This document shows positions 1-5,566 of a stretch of DNA of 5,566 bases, one piece after another. The notes below the pieces were generated by a model that made no database searches, had not been told where the DNA came from, and was given only the letters and a program-made list of their open reading frames with translations. Each line of letters opens with the position of its first letter. Positions within the stretch are counted from its first letter, which is position 1. Origin of the DNA: Lachnospiraceae bacterium (GTDB taxonomy: Bacteria > Bacillota > Clostridia > Lachnospirales > Lachnospiraceae); the NCBI GenBank assembly GCA_017475845.1, contig JAFVEU010000261.1:1-5566 (forward strand). The letters are read 5' to 3'. The position numbers and the translations under genes are program-made.

Positions 1-895
1 AATAGTGTACCGCATCACCGCAGTACTCATGGATAACCTCTATATCGGACGCCAGGACGCTCACCCCGCAGGAGAGAGCCTCCAGTGGGGGCAGCCCTGC
101 TCCTTCGTACAGTGAAGGAAAGATAAAAGCCCTGCAGTTCATCATCAGAGCCTTGGACTTTTTATCATCGATCCTTCCCACAAATAACAGGTTCTTTAAG
201 TCACTATACTCAAATCCGTATCCACGGTTCATGGCACCGGCTATAATAAACATACGGTTCGGGTTTCGTCTGGCAGCTTCATAAATAAACTTAAGATTCT
301 TATGCGGCGAAACAGCCGATACAGTATAATAATAAGATCCCCTTTCAATACTGGAGTACTCGTTAAATATTCCCTCGTCCTCCTGTATGTCCGGATAATG
401 CTGCCACCCCAGATGGATCACCCGGATTTTATAATCACGTGTCTTAGCCTCCCTGATATCATCACGGGTAAATTCTGACGGTACTATCAGACAATCTGAA
501 GTATAAAAAAGTCTCCTGATCGTCCGAAGATATCTCCTGCACCGTTCCCCATAGAACCTTAAGGGTATGATATCATGCAATATGTTTATACCGCCGCCGA
601 AAATGGAACTCCTGTTAGCCGGATTTACTACGATCCTCCCGGGAAGAAGCCCCGGAATATCAATATAAATCAGAGTCCAAAACCTGAAGTGCGGAAGTAT
701 GGTCTTTTTGATCCTGATGTTTCTTAAATCCTTGATTCTGTCGCAAAATTCCCTGTCAACATCAGAGGGTATCACCAGGACATATTTATCTTTTTCCACA
801 AGAGCATCCAGGCTTCTCACCATCTCCGATAAGCAGCGGTTCATTCCGTCAACAGGAAGATAAGCGCGGTCTCCGTTTATCAATATCCTTTTCAT
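1..895 (-). CDS. GT4-family glycosyltransferase, C-terminus cut by left window edge
   Basis: Predicted cytoplasmic or membrane-associated glycosyltransferase that transfers a sugar from a nucleotide-sugar to the growing lipid-linked repeat unit. The frame is open from an ATG at 895-893 to base 1, giving 298 visible residues; roughly 60-90 more would complete a usual GT4 enzyme. Visible features are an N-terminal half with a degenerate glycine loop (VDGMNRCLSEM, residues 15-25), HDIIPLRFYG (107-116), VPSEFTRDDI (138-147), the interdomain segment SAVSPHKNLKFIYEA (193-207), and the second Rossmann domain with FVGRIDD (238-244) and the nucleotide-sugar signature EGAGLPPLE (264-272), which is the E-x7-E pair. 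The HDIIPLRF/SEFTR pattern resembles MtfB-like mannosyltransferases, but the donor sugar cannot be read from sequence. The start lies one base after the flippase stop, with only a weak GAAGAG in front, so translational coupling is likely. GC content is lower than in the upstream genes. Confidence 0.93.
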   Translation of the reverse strand, partial: MKRILINGDRAYLPVDGMNRCLSEMVRSLDALVEKDKYVLVIPSDVDREFCDRIKDLRNIRIKKTILPHFRFWTLIYIDIPGLLPGRIVVNPANRSSIFGGGINILHDIIPLRFYGERCRRYLRTIRRLFYTSDCLIVPSEFTRDDIREAKTRDYKIRVIHLGWQHYPDIQEDEGIFNEYSSIERGSYYYTVSAVSPHKNLKFIYEAARRNPNRMFIIAGAMNRGYGFEYSDLKNLLFVGRIDDKKSKALMMNCRAFIFPSLYEGAGLPPLEALSCGVSVLASDIEVIHEYCGDAVHY

Positions 896-896
896 A

Positions 897-2426
897 CTAT
901 CTCTTCGCCCCTATGATCTGTTTGATAAAGAGGATCGACTCCCTTACATACTCTCTTTTCAGTATATACATAAAGGCCGGTACCATTATCAGCAACACAA
1001 CTGTACAGACTACCGTTCTCACCGCAAGTCCCGTCACGCCCTCATATGGAACCAGAGTGCATGAATACCATGCCGCAAAGCCGGTCACTGCTGTTATCAC
1101 GGTATATATGATCCGGTTGTAATAGTATTCTTTTCCGTCTGATCCAAAATACTCCTTAAATATCAGATTTGTGACGCCGATATAATTCACGGTCAAAACG
1201 GTGATACAGGGCGCTATAAGGATACCCGCCATACCGAAATACTTCCCCAGGCAAAACATCAGAAAAACATTCATCAGCGCTTCGGCTAAAAAAATCCATC
1301 TTGCTTTCCACCAATAACCCAAGGCAGAAAAGTAGGCGTTTCTGACCTCACCCATGGCTCTTAAATAAAAATACAGGACAAAAAGCATCATGGCAGGGTC
1401 TGCAAGCATCAGCCCCTCCCCCATCCATAATTTCATAAAAGGCTGGTAGAGAGAGATCATATATGCAGTGCAGGCGGTAACCGGGATATTATGCAAAAAC
1501 TCCATTTTTGTAAAGTTTCTGTAGTTTTTTTCCACAGATTCAGATACGACGGAATTTCCTATACTGGACATAACAGCCTTTGTGATCACAAGGAAAAACC
1601 CGATAACTCCGTCATAAACAGCGCAATAGTTTGAGTACTGTCCCGCAGCATGCAGACCCAGAAATGAAGAGATCATTATCGTATTCAGCGAATCCCTGCT
1701 GACTCCCAGGATATTGGAAACACTGAGACCTGCCGTCTGCATCCGCACATTTCTTTTTACCTCTTCATCTATCTTCCCCTCCGGATAATACTCGGGAAAG
1801 TGCTTCCGGGAAAGGATATCCAGGGATATATGGTAAAGATAAGTACTTAATATCAATACTACGGCAAATATATATATATTCCTGAAAAAGATTATGGCTG
1901 CGATCTGGAAGCAGCTCTTTCCCACATAAACAGCAATATGGGTGATCTGTATCAGATCCAGCCGCTGAGCCGCATTGAGCAGTGCCTCTTTATGTGCAAA
2001 CAACATAAAGCTCACCGCCTTCTCAGTAAGAAACAAAAAAAACAGGATATAAACATTTTCCCGTATCTCACCCATATCCTTAAACAATATCTTAAGAAAA
2101 GGGCAGATGATCATTCCGGATATAAAAATGACCAGGCCCATGATCCTGTATACGCGCTTAAAATACTCCAGAATACCGCATACCCCGGCAGTGTCATTCT
2201 CTTTTAAGGGTCTGTAAAGGTTAACGATCATGGAGGTCGAAAAACCCAGCTCAGCAAGATTCAAAACCTGAAGTACCGAAGCAAACGTACCGATCATCCC
2301 GATGTATTCAACACTTAAATACCTTACTATGGCAGAATTGACCACCAGGGCGAAAACAGGGATCAGACATCTGCCCAGGACCCCCGCAACGATATTCCGT
2401 TTGGAATTAAGCGTTCTTGAATCCAT
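897..2426 (-). CDS. Wzx-type polysaccharide (lipid-linked oligosaccharide) flippase
   Basis: Integral membrane protein of the MOP/MATE-like superfamily, predicted to move undecaprenyl-diphosphate-linked repeat units from the inner to the outer face of the cytoplasmic membrane. It has 509 residues, a usual length for the family. About 14 hydrophobic stretches can be seen, near residues 12-34, 41-66, 94-114, 124-146, 158-180, 183-203, 235-258, 268-290, 312-330, 345-365, 374-392, 397-420, 437-457 and 465-489. Conserved Firmicutes Wzx-like signatures are VRYLSVEYIGMIGTF (34-48), LNLAELGFS (55-63), NLYRPLKEND (69-78), SRDSLNTIMISSFLGL (243-258), GQYSNY (262-267) and SSIGNSVVSES (287-297). The ATG at 2426-2424 follows the preceding stop by 3 bases and has GGGAG 11 bases upstream; the stop is TAG. 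Substrate specificity cannot be predicted. I give no gene symbol because wzx is a functional class name and not a proven assignment here. Confidence 0.93.
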   Translation of the reverse strand: MDSRTLNSKRNIVAGVLGRCLIPVFALVVNSAIVRYLSVEYIGMIGTFASVLQVLNLAELGFSTSMIVNLYRPLKENDTAGVCGILEYFKRVYRIMGLVIFISGMIICPFLKILFKDMGEIRENVYILFFLFLTEKAVSFMLFAHKEALLNAAQRLDLIQITHIAVYVGKSCFQIAAIIFFRNIYIFAVVLILSTYLYHISLDILSRKHFPEYYPEGKIDEEVKRNVRMQTAGLSVSNILGVSRDSLNTIMISSFLGLHAAGQYSNYCAVYDGVIGFFLVITKAVMSSIGNSVVSESVEKNYRNFTKMEFLHNIPVTACTAYMISLYQPFMKLWMGEGLMLADPAMMLFVLYFYLRAMGEVRNAYFSALGYWWKARWIFLAEALMNVFLMFCLGKYFGMAGILIAPCITVLTVNYIGVTNLIFKEYFGSDGKEYYYNRIIYTVITAVTGFAAWYSCTLVPYEGVTGLAVRTVVCTVVLLIMVPAFMYILKREYVRESILFIKQIIGAKR

Positions 2427-2429
2427 TTC

Positions 2430-3407
2430 CTATAGTTCTCCCAGGATCCTTTCGCAAAGATCGTCCTTAAACCCGAAGTACTGTGAGCAGGACCTTAAAT
2501 ATCTGTCATTCCTGCCCCTGTCTATGTTCTTTTCTGCAAGAGATGTCTTTAAGGTTCTTAAGTTTACGCTGTCCTTATGAAATCCGGCGTCAGGAACAGC
2601 GAAAACCCTGATGCCGTTCTTTAGCTCACAAAATTTCAGCCAGATATCATCGGCTTTTGGACACACCTTCAGAAAGTCCTTGCTTTCCCGGCAAATATAT
2701 GACATGACAGCCGGAGGGTAAAGCACTCCACCGACCCCTGTTGCGAAGAGATCGTGAGCCGGACTGACAGCGTCCCTGTATTCCCATATCCAGTCCTTAT
2801 ATCTTACCGGCTTCCTGTCCCGGTCAAACCTTATCTTATGCACCCGCCTTGCTGTCACCGCCTCCGGATGCTTCAGATATGCCCTGTACAGCTCTTCCGT
2901 CATGTCCTTATGATATATGATGTCATCATCCACGGTAATGATCACATCCCTGTCATATTCGTTGAAGGCGTAAAGATATTTCGTATTGGGTCCCAGGTCT
3001 TCCCGGAATCTTATCAGGATCCCCGTCTCCCTGATCTTTGAAAGCATCCCCTTTGGATATGCCTTATTCCTACCGAGCCAGAGAACAATAAGATCCGGCT
3101 TCCTTGTCTGGGAAACAAGGGAATAAAGTGTGGGAAGGATATATTTTATCCTCTTATCTGTACTTGTGAGCGAGACCACCAGGTTTACTTTTGTTTCATC
3201 ATATGATGGATGAAATTTTACCCTTTTCCTGACCGGGTATATACTTACGGGGCATATATTCCGGACAGCGCAGTTCATCCTTTTTCCGGCACTTCTTAAT
3301 ACTGCCCGGAAAAGCTGCCCTGCACTCTCCCTGACCCCTGCGTATCTGTATCTGTAGCTTCGCCATTCGGCCTCTGCCTCTGCGATCTTTTCATCAATGC
3401 TTTTCAT
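2430..3407 (-). CDS. GT-A-fold glycosyltransferase (GT2-like) with DDD motif
   Basis: Predicted inverting-type GT-A glycosyltransferase of 325 residues. The catalytic region starts near residue 74 with VNLVVSLTSTDKRIKYIL (74-91), the first Rossmann strand and donor-binding loop. It continues through LYSLVSQTRKPDLIVLWL (94-111), GPNTKYLYAF (139-148) and the metal and nucleotide-sugar motif TVDDDIIY (158-165). Next come ATGVGGVLYPP (222-232) and ADDIWLKF (252-259), where the acidic pair D253/D254 is a candidate catalytic base region. The spacing of DDDI, the G-rich ATGVGG and the ADDIW block recalls capsule-locus glycosyltransferases and loosely the exostosin GT64 domain; that similarity is my impression only. 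Residues 1-70 are a basic extension without a predicted transmembrane helix. The ATG overlaps the upstream gene stop (ATGA), preceded by AAAGGTG. Donor and acceptor are unknown. Confidence 0.87.
   Translation of the reverse strand: MKSIDEKIAEAEAEWRSYRYRYAGVRESAGQLFRAVLRSAGKRMNCAVRNICPVSIYPVRKRVKFHPSYDETKVNLVVSLTSTDKRIKYILPTLYSLVSQTRKPDLIVLWLGRNKAYPKGMLSKIRETGILIRFREDLGPNTKYLYAFNEYDRDVIITVDDDIIYHKDMTEELYRAYLKHPEAVTARRVHKIRFDRDRKPVRYKDWIWEYRDAVSPAHDLFATGVGGVLYPPAVMSYICRESKDFLKVCPKADDIWLKFCELKNGIRVFAVPDAGFHKDSVNLRTLKTSLAEKNIDRGRNDRYLRSCSQYFGFKDDLCERILGEL
2438..2442 (-). promoter_or_regulatory. Ribosome binding site for the flippase gene, inside the end of the preceding gene
   Basis: The minus strand reads GGGAG, 11 bases before the flippase ATG. 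It is embedded in the last codons (Gly-Glu-Leu) of the DDD glycosyltransferase, so the two genes are probably translated by coupled ribosomes. The spacing is somewhat long. Confidence 0.6.
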
Positions 3408-4582
3408 AACACCTTTAGCTGCCGTAAAAAGAACCTCTCCCAGTCAGCCGTATATACGGCATCCCCAAAGCGCTCCATGATCCTCTGCTGCTTTCTTACT
3501 TCCTCCATATACTGCCCGGAGGTCATGCGGATCACCCTATTCAAACATTTCCATAATCCGGCCGCATCTCCGCTCTTAAATATGTGATCCATATTGTGAT
3601 CAAGAACTTCCGGTATCCCGCCCCGGTCGGTGCCCATCGCTACGGTACCGTTTCCTATGGCCTCGATCAGGATCCTTCCAAAGGGCTCTTCCCATTTTGA
3701 AGGGAGAACTACCGCCTTTGCTTTTTTCATATAAGCGTACAGTTCTTCCCTGTCCATCCAGTCAAGCACTTCGGCTCTTCCGTCTGATCTTAAGGGACCT
3801 TCAAGCTCGCCCTTTCCGATAAGGAGAAGCTTTACGCCCTTAAATCCCTCCATGGCCCTAAGCAATGTGCGAATCCCTTTTTTCTCACTGAGCTCTCCGG
3901 CATAGAGGACCATATTCTCCTTCTTATCTATTAGTTCCTCCTTGAGGGGCAGCGGTTCAAAATCCACTGCATTATATATGACTTCATTAAAGCTCTGTCC
4001 CCTTATTCCCGCCTTAATGTGCTTATCCAGCATATACCGGGAGGGGGCCGCCAGTGCCGTAAGATATAAAGAAGCCTTCGCATTCCGGCGCCTGTTAAAG
4101 CTATCAAGGATCCCGCCGGGGAAATTAAGCTTTAAGAGACTGTCTGAGCGGCATACATGGGACAGCGGGATCCTTAGATCATATGCTGCCTTCCAGAGAT
4201 TCACCCGTCCGAGATAGGACATGGGAGAGGCTGTGTGCACTGCGTCCGGAGCTTCTTTCATTATTATGGTTTTATAATATTCATACCAGGTTCTGTTTTG
4301 ATAGAGGTCGCCCTGCTTTCTCCTAAGCTTTTCAAACGGGGAAAATGTCTCTTTAAGAGGATTATTTTTTGCAAGGCTTAAAAAATGCTCGCTTGCTCCC
4401 CTTATATATCTTCTTTTTACACGGACTCCCCCTATCTCTTCTTCGTAAGTGTCCTGTCCCAGGCAGTAAAGGATGACCTCATGTCCTTTCCCCGCAAGGC
4501 CTTCCGCCATCTGTTTCGTGGAGAATTCACCGCCGCCCATTATATCCGGATAATATATTTCAGCAAATATAAGTATTTTCAC
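3404..4582 (-). CDS. GT4-family glycosyltransferase, GTG start
   Basis: Predicted GT-B-fold retaining glycosyltransferase of 392 residues, a full-length GT4 enzyme, probably acting on the cytoplasmic face on a lipid-linked acceptor. In order: MKILIFAEIYYPDIMGGGEF (1-20) with the first strand and glycine-rich loop; APSRYMLDKHIKAG (179-192) and YNAVDFEP (203-210) at the end of the N-domain; YAGELSEKKGIRTLLRAM (227-244) opening the C-domain; LLIGKGELEG (253-262); and SKWEEPFGRILIEAIGNG (295-312) with the E299-x7-E307 pair that binds the donor. GTDRGGIPEVL (317-327) closes the site. The start is GTG at 4582-4580: it has the best Shine-Dalgarno in the window 7 bases ahead, and the first strand of the fold begins directly after it. 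The stop overlaps the next ATG by 4 bases. Sugar specificity is not readable. Confidence 0.93.
   Translation of the reverse strand: MKILIFAEIYYPDIMGGGEFSTKQMAEGLAGKGHEVILYCLGQDTYEEEIGGVRVKRRYIRGASEHFLSLAKNNPLKETFSPFEKLRRKQGDLYQNRTWYEYYKTIIMKEAPDAVHTASPMSYLGRVNLWKAAYDLRIPLSHVCRSDSLLKLNFPGGILDSFNRRRNAKASLYLTALAAPSRYMLDKHIKAGIRGQSFNEVIYNAVDFEPLPLKEELIDKKENMVLYAGELSEKKGIRTLLRAMEGFKGVKLLLIGKGELEGPLRSDGRAEVLDWMDREELYAYMKKAKAVVLPSKWEEPFGRILIEAIGNGTVAMGTDRGGIPEVLDHNMDHIFKSGDAAGLWKCLNRVIRMTSGQYMEEVRKQQRIMERFGDAVYTADWERFFLRQLKVL
3410..3416 (-). promoter_or_regulatory. Ribosome binding site for the DDD glycosyltransferase gene
   Basis: The minus strand reads AAAGGTG within the last codons of the upstream GT4 gene, with its GG core 4 bases before the ATG that overlaps the TGA stop as ATGA. 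Together with the overlap this supports the chosen start and suggests stop-start reinitiation. Confidence 0.6.
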
Positions 4583-4635
4583 GGAGCTTCTCCTTTTTAT
4601 CCGATGCTCCCGGGATCTCCTAAAATTCCTTTATG
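4583..4635 (-). other. 53-base intergenic spacer between the membrane protein and GT4 genes
   Basis: This is the only real gap in the window. It holds the GT4 ribosome site and a second AGGAG-like stretch further upstream with no ATG, GTG or TTG following it. A perfect 8-base palindrome, TCCCGGGA, is present but has no loop and no following T-run, so it is not a rho-independent terminator. No convincing -35/-10 pair fits. Read-through within one operon is the simplest reading. Confidence 0.7.
4589..4598 (-). promoter_or_regulatory. Strong ribosome binding site for the GTG-start GT4 gene
   Basis: The minus strand reads AAAAAGGAGA, with the core AAGGAG ending 7 bases before the GTG at 4582. 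This site decides the start codon, since no ATG lies nearby in frame upstream. The GGAG core can pair with CTCC directly before the start codon through a 3-base loop, giving a very small hairpin. Confidence 0.85.
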
Positions 4636-5566
4636 TTAAACGCCCTGTTTTTCCCGGATGATCTCAATCTTTCTGATCTCTGCGCCCTCCGGAGCGCTTA
4701 TCAGAAAGCTCACCCTTTCCCCTCCGGTCATTACCACTCCGGGAACTTCCGCTGTACCTTTAAGGGGATCCATCTCCACGCGGACAGGCTCATTATCTCC
4801 GGCCTTTATTTCAATAAGCCCGCCCTTAAGAGAATCCGGCATATCATAATATACGTTATAATCCCAGGTTCCGGAAGCGGAAGGATATTCCGCAAAAAGG
4901 CTTCCTCCCCCCTCCTTCATAATAAGCGCGCCCTCCCGGGAGAGTTCAGCGTTTTCATATGAATATCCCGGAGAGTAGGGGAAATCCACCACCCTGTCCT
5001 TTTCTTTAAGAACGCCCCCAACGCAGTCAAACCTGCTCTCATCCGCAGTATATATCTTAAGGCCGTCATACTCCCTTAAATATTCCATATCCGAAGTGAG
5101 ATACTCCGGAAGCGTCAGATAAGCTTTATCCGTTGCGATCACGACGGTCTTTCCCTGCTGCATGGAATTGTCAAGATACCTTGTGGTCCCTCCCCAGGTG
5201 GTGCGGAAAGCCGACTCCGCCCCGTCATTTACCACGATATAATGTACATCCCTGCTGTAGACCCTGATTTTCCGTCCGAGATCCTTACTGTCCTCCCCCA
5301 CGATAAAGGCTGTATTGACCCCCTCTTCCTCCAGGATCCGGTTAAGCTCTGTGAGCTCAGCGGACTTAAGGGCGGTCTTCGCGTACAGCCACTCAGCATC
5401 CCCGTAAAGCATCGAAACAAGGAAAAGCCCGACAGTCAATGTCTGCAGGCTCCTGATCTGAAAGCCATTAAACTTCTTATTCTCCGGCAGGTAGTTTAGT
5501 ATCTCTGCTAACAGGAAAAAGGAGGGGAGCATGGGGATCAGATGATATCTGCTCTCAAAGACCGTA
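4636..5566 (-). CDS. Multi-pass membrane protein, probable GT-C glycosyltransferase, with large extracytoplasmic C-terminal tail (N-terminus outside window)
   Basis: The frame stays open to the right edge, so this is the last 309 residues of a longer protein; the Met at 5532-5530 is internal. The edge segment reads TVFESRYHLIPMLPSFFLL, a loop and transmembrane segment. An ESRY-H-x3-MP pattern of this kind is common near the C-terminal end of GT-C/PMT-like enzymes that use polyprenyl-phosphate sugars. Counting from that Met, a last membrane helix lies at about 29-45. The rest (46-298) is soluble and probably outside the membrane. It appears to have an alpha/beta part (about 50-170, with LNRILEEEGVNTAFIVGE and YLREYDGLKIYTADESRF) and a beta-rich part (about 185-293, with SGTWDYNVYYDMP and ERVSFLISAPEGAEIRKIEI) that looks like a carbohydrate-binding beta-sandwich. 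The stop is TAA. Alternatives are a Wzy-like polymerase or an uncharacterised membrane protein. The coding call is firm; the enzyme class is inference. Confidence 0.7.
   Translation of the reverse strand, partial: TVFESRYHLIPMLPSFFLLAEILNYLPENKKFNGFQIRSLQTLTVGLFLVSMLYGDAEWLYAKTALKSAELTELNRILEEEGVNTAFIVGEDSKDLGRKIRVYSRDVHYIVVNDGAESAFRTTWGGTTRYLDNSMQQGKTVVIATDKAYLTLPEYLTSDMEYLREYDGLKIYTADESRFDCVGGVLKEKDRVVDFPYSPGYSYENAELSREGALIMKEGGGSLFAEYPSASGTWDYNVYYDMPDSLKGGLIEIKAGDNEPVRVEMDPLKGTAEVPGVVMTGGERVSFLISAPEGAEIRKIEIIREKQGV

Larger units (their letters stand above)
1..5566 (-). other. Polysaccharide biosynthesis operon, internal segment
   Basis: Five same-strand genes with junctions of 53, -4, 3 and 1 bases encode three soluble-type glycosyltransferases, a flippase and a membrane protein with GT-C features. 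This gene mix is the known signature of Wzx-dependent capsule, exopolysaccharide or cell-wall polysaccharide loci. Initiating transferase, polymerase, chain-length regulator and nucleotide-sugar synthesis genes are not in view and would be expected outside the window. That the genes share one transcript is inferred from spacing. Confidence 0.8.

Noticed and set aside
1524..1531. The coding strand of the flippase carries an in-frame A AAA AAC heptamer, a classic -1 frameshift slippery site.
   Set aside because: A -1 shift would meet a TAA about a dozen codons later, no convincing stimulatory stem-loop follows, and the zero frame encodes a normal full-length flippase. It is most likely a chance Glu-Lys-Asn run.
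1866..1880. AT-rich TATATATATATT stretch as a possible promoter.
   Set aside because: It sits inside a conserved membrane-helix coding region (Asn-Ile-Tyr-Ile-Phe), with no matching -35 element and no gene start just downstream on either strand.
4606..4618. TCCCGGGA palindrome in the 53-base spacer as a possible terminator.
   Set aside because: It has no loop and no T-run on the minus strand after it, and downstream genes are tightly packed in the same direction.
5229..5420. Second minus-strand open frame of 63 codons inside the membrane protein gene.
   Set aside because: It overlaps fully the longer frame that carries the coherent protein sequence, and its translation is low-complexity with no family resemblance.
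913..5499. Plus-strand open frames of 63-109 codons opposite the genes.
   Set aside because: All lie antisense to well-supported genes, show no recognisable domains and lack consistent ribosome sites. They are shadows of the codon pattern on the minus strand.
5530..5532. ATG as the start of the right-hand membrane protein.
   Set aside because: The same frame is open for 11 more codons to the window edge with a sensible transmembrane-protein sequence (TVFESRYHLIP), no good ribosome site precedes this ATG, and starting there would cut into a membrane helix.

Overview
All genes in this window read on the minus strand, and together they form the middle of a cell-surface polysaccharide biosynthesis operon. 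In transcription order, from the right edge to the left, they are: the C-terminal half of a multi-pass membrane protein (probably a GT-C glycosyltransferase) with a large extracytoplasmic tail; a GT4 glycosyltransferase with a GTG start; a GT-A-fold glycosyltransferase with a DDD motif; a Wzx-type lipid-linked oligosaccharide flippase; and a second GT4 glycosyltransferase that runs off the left edge. The outer two genes are cut by the window ends.

The layout is compact. There is a 53-base gap between the first and second genes, a 4-base ATGA overlap between the second and third, 3 bases between the third and fourth, and 1 base between the fourth and fifth. No promoter, terminator, RNA gene, insertion sequence or CRISPR array is visible, so transcription must start to the right of the window and continue past the left edge.

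The flippase resembles the Wzx-like proteins common in Firmicutes capsule and exopolysaccharide loci. Clear Shine-Dalgarno sites, frequent ATA and AGG/AGA codons and moderate GC point to a Clostridia member, plausibly Lachnospiraceae. This is an inference from style, not a search result. Sampled GC content falls from about 55-60% in the upstream genes to about 35-43% in the flippase and last glycosyltransferase, which suggests a mosaic cassette.

A working model is that cytoplasmic glycosyltransferases build a repeat unit on undecaprenyl phosphate, the flippase turns it to the outer face, and the membrane protein adds or modifies sugars there. The initiating phosphoglycosyltransferase, polymerase and chain-length or export genes are not in the window. 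I found no clear evidence of a wholly new system. The least ordinary parts are the two-part extracytoplasmic tail of the membrane protein and the DDD-type glycosyltransferase with its basic N-terminal extension.
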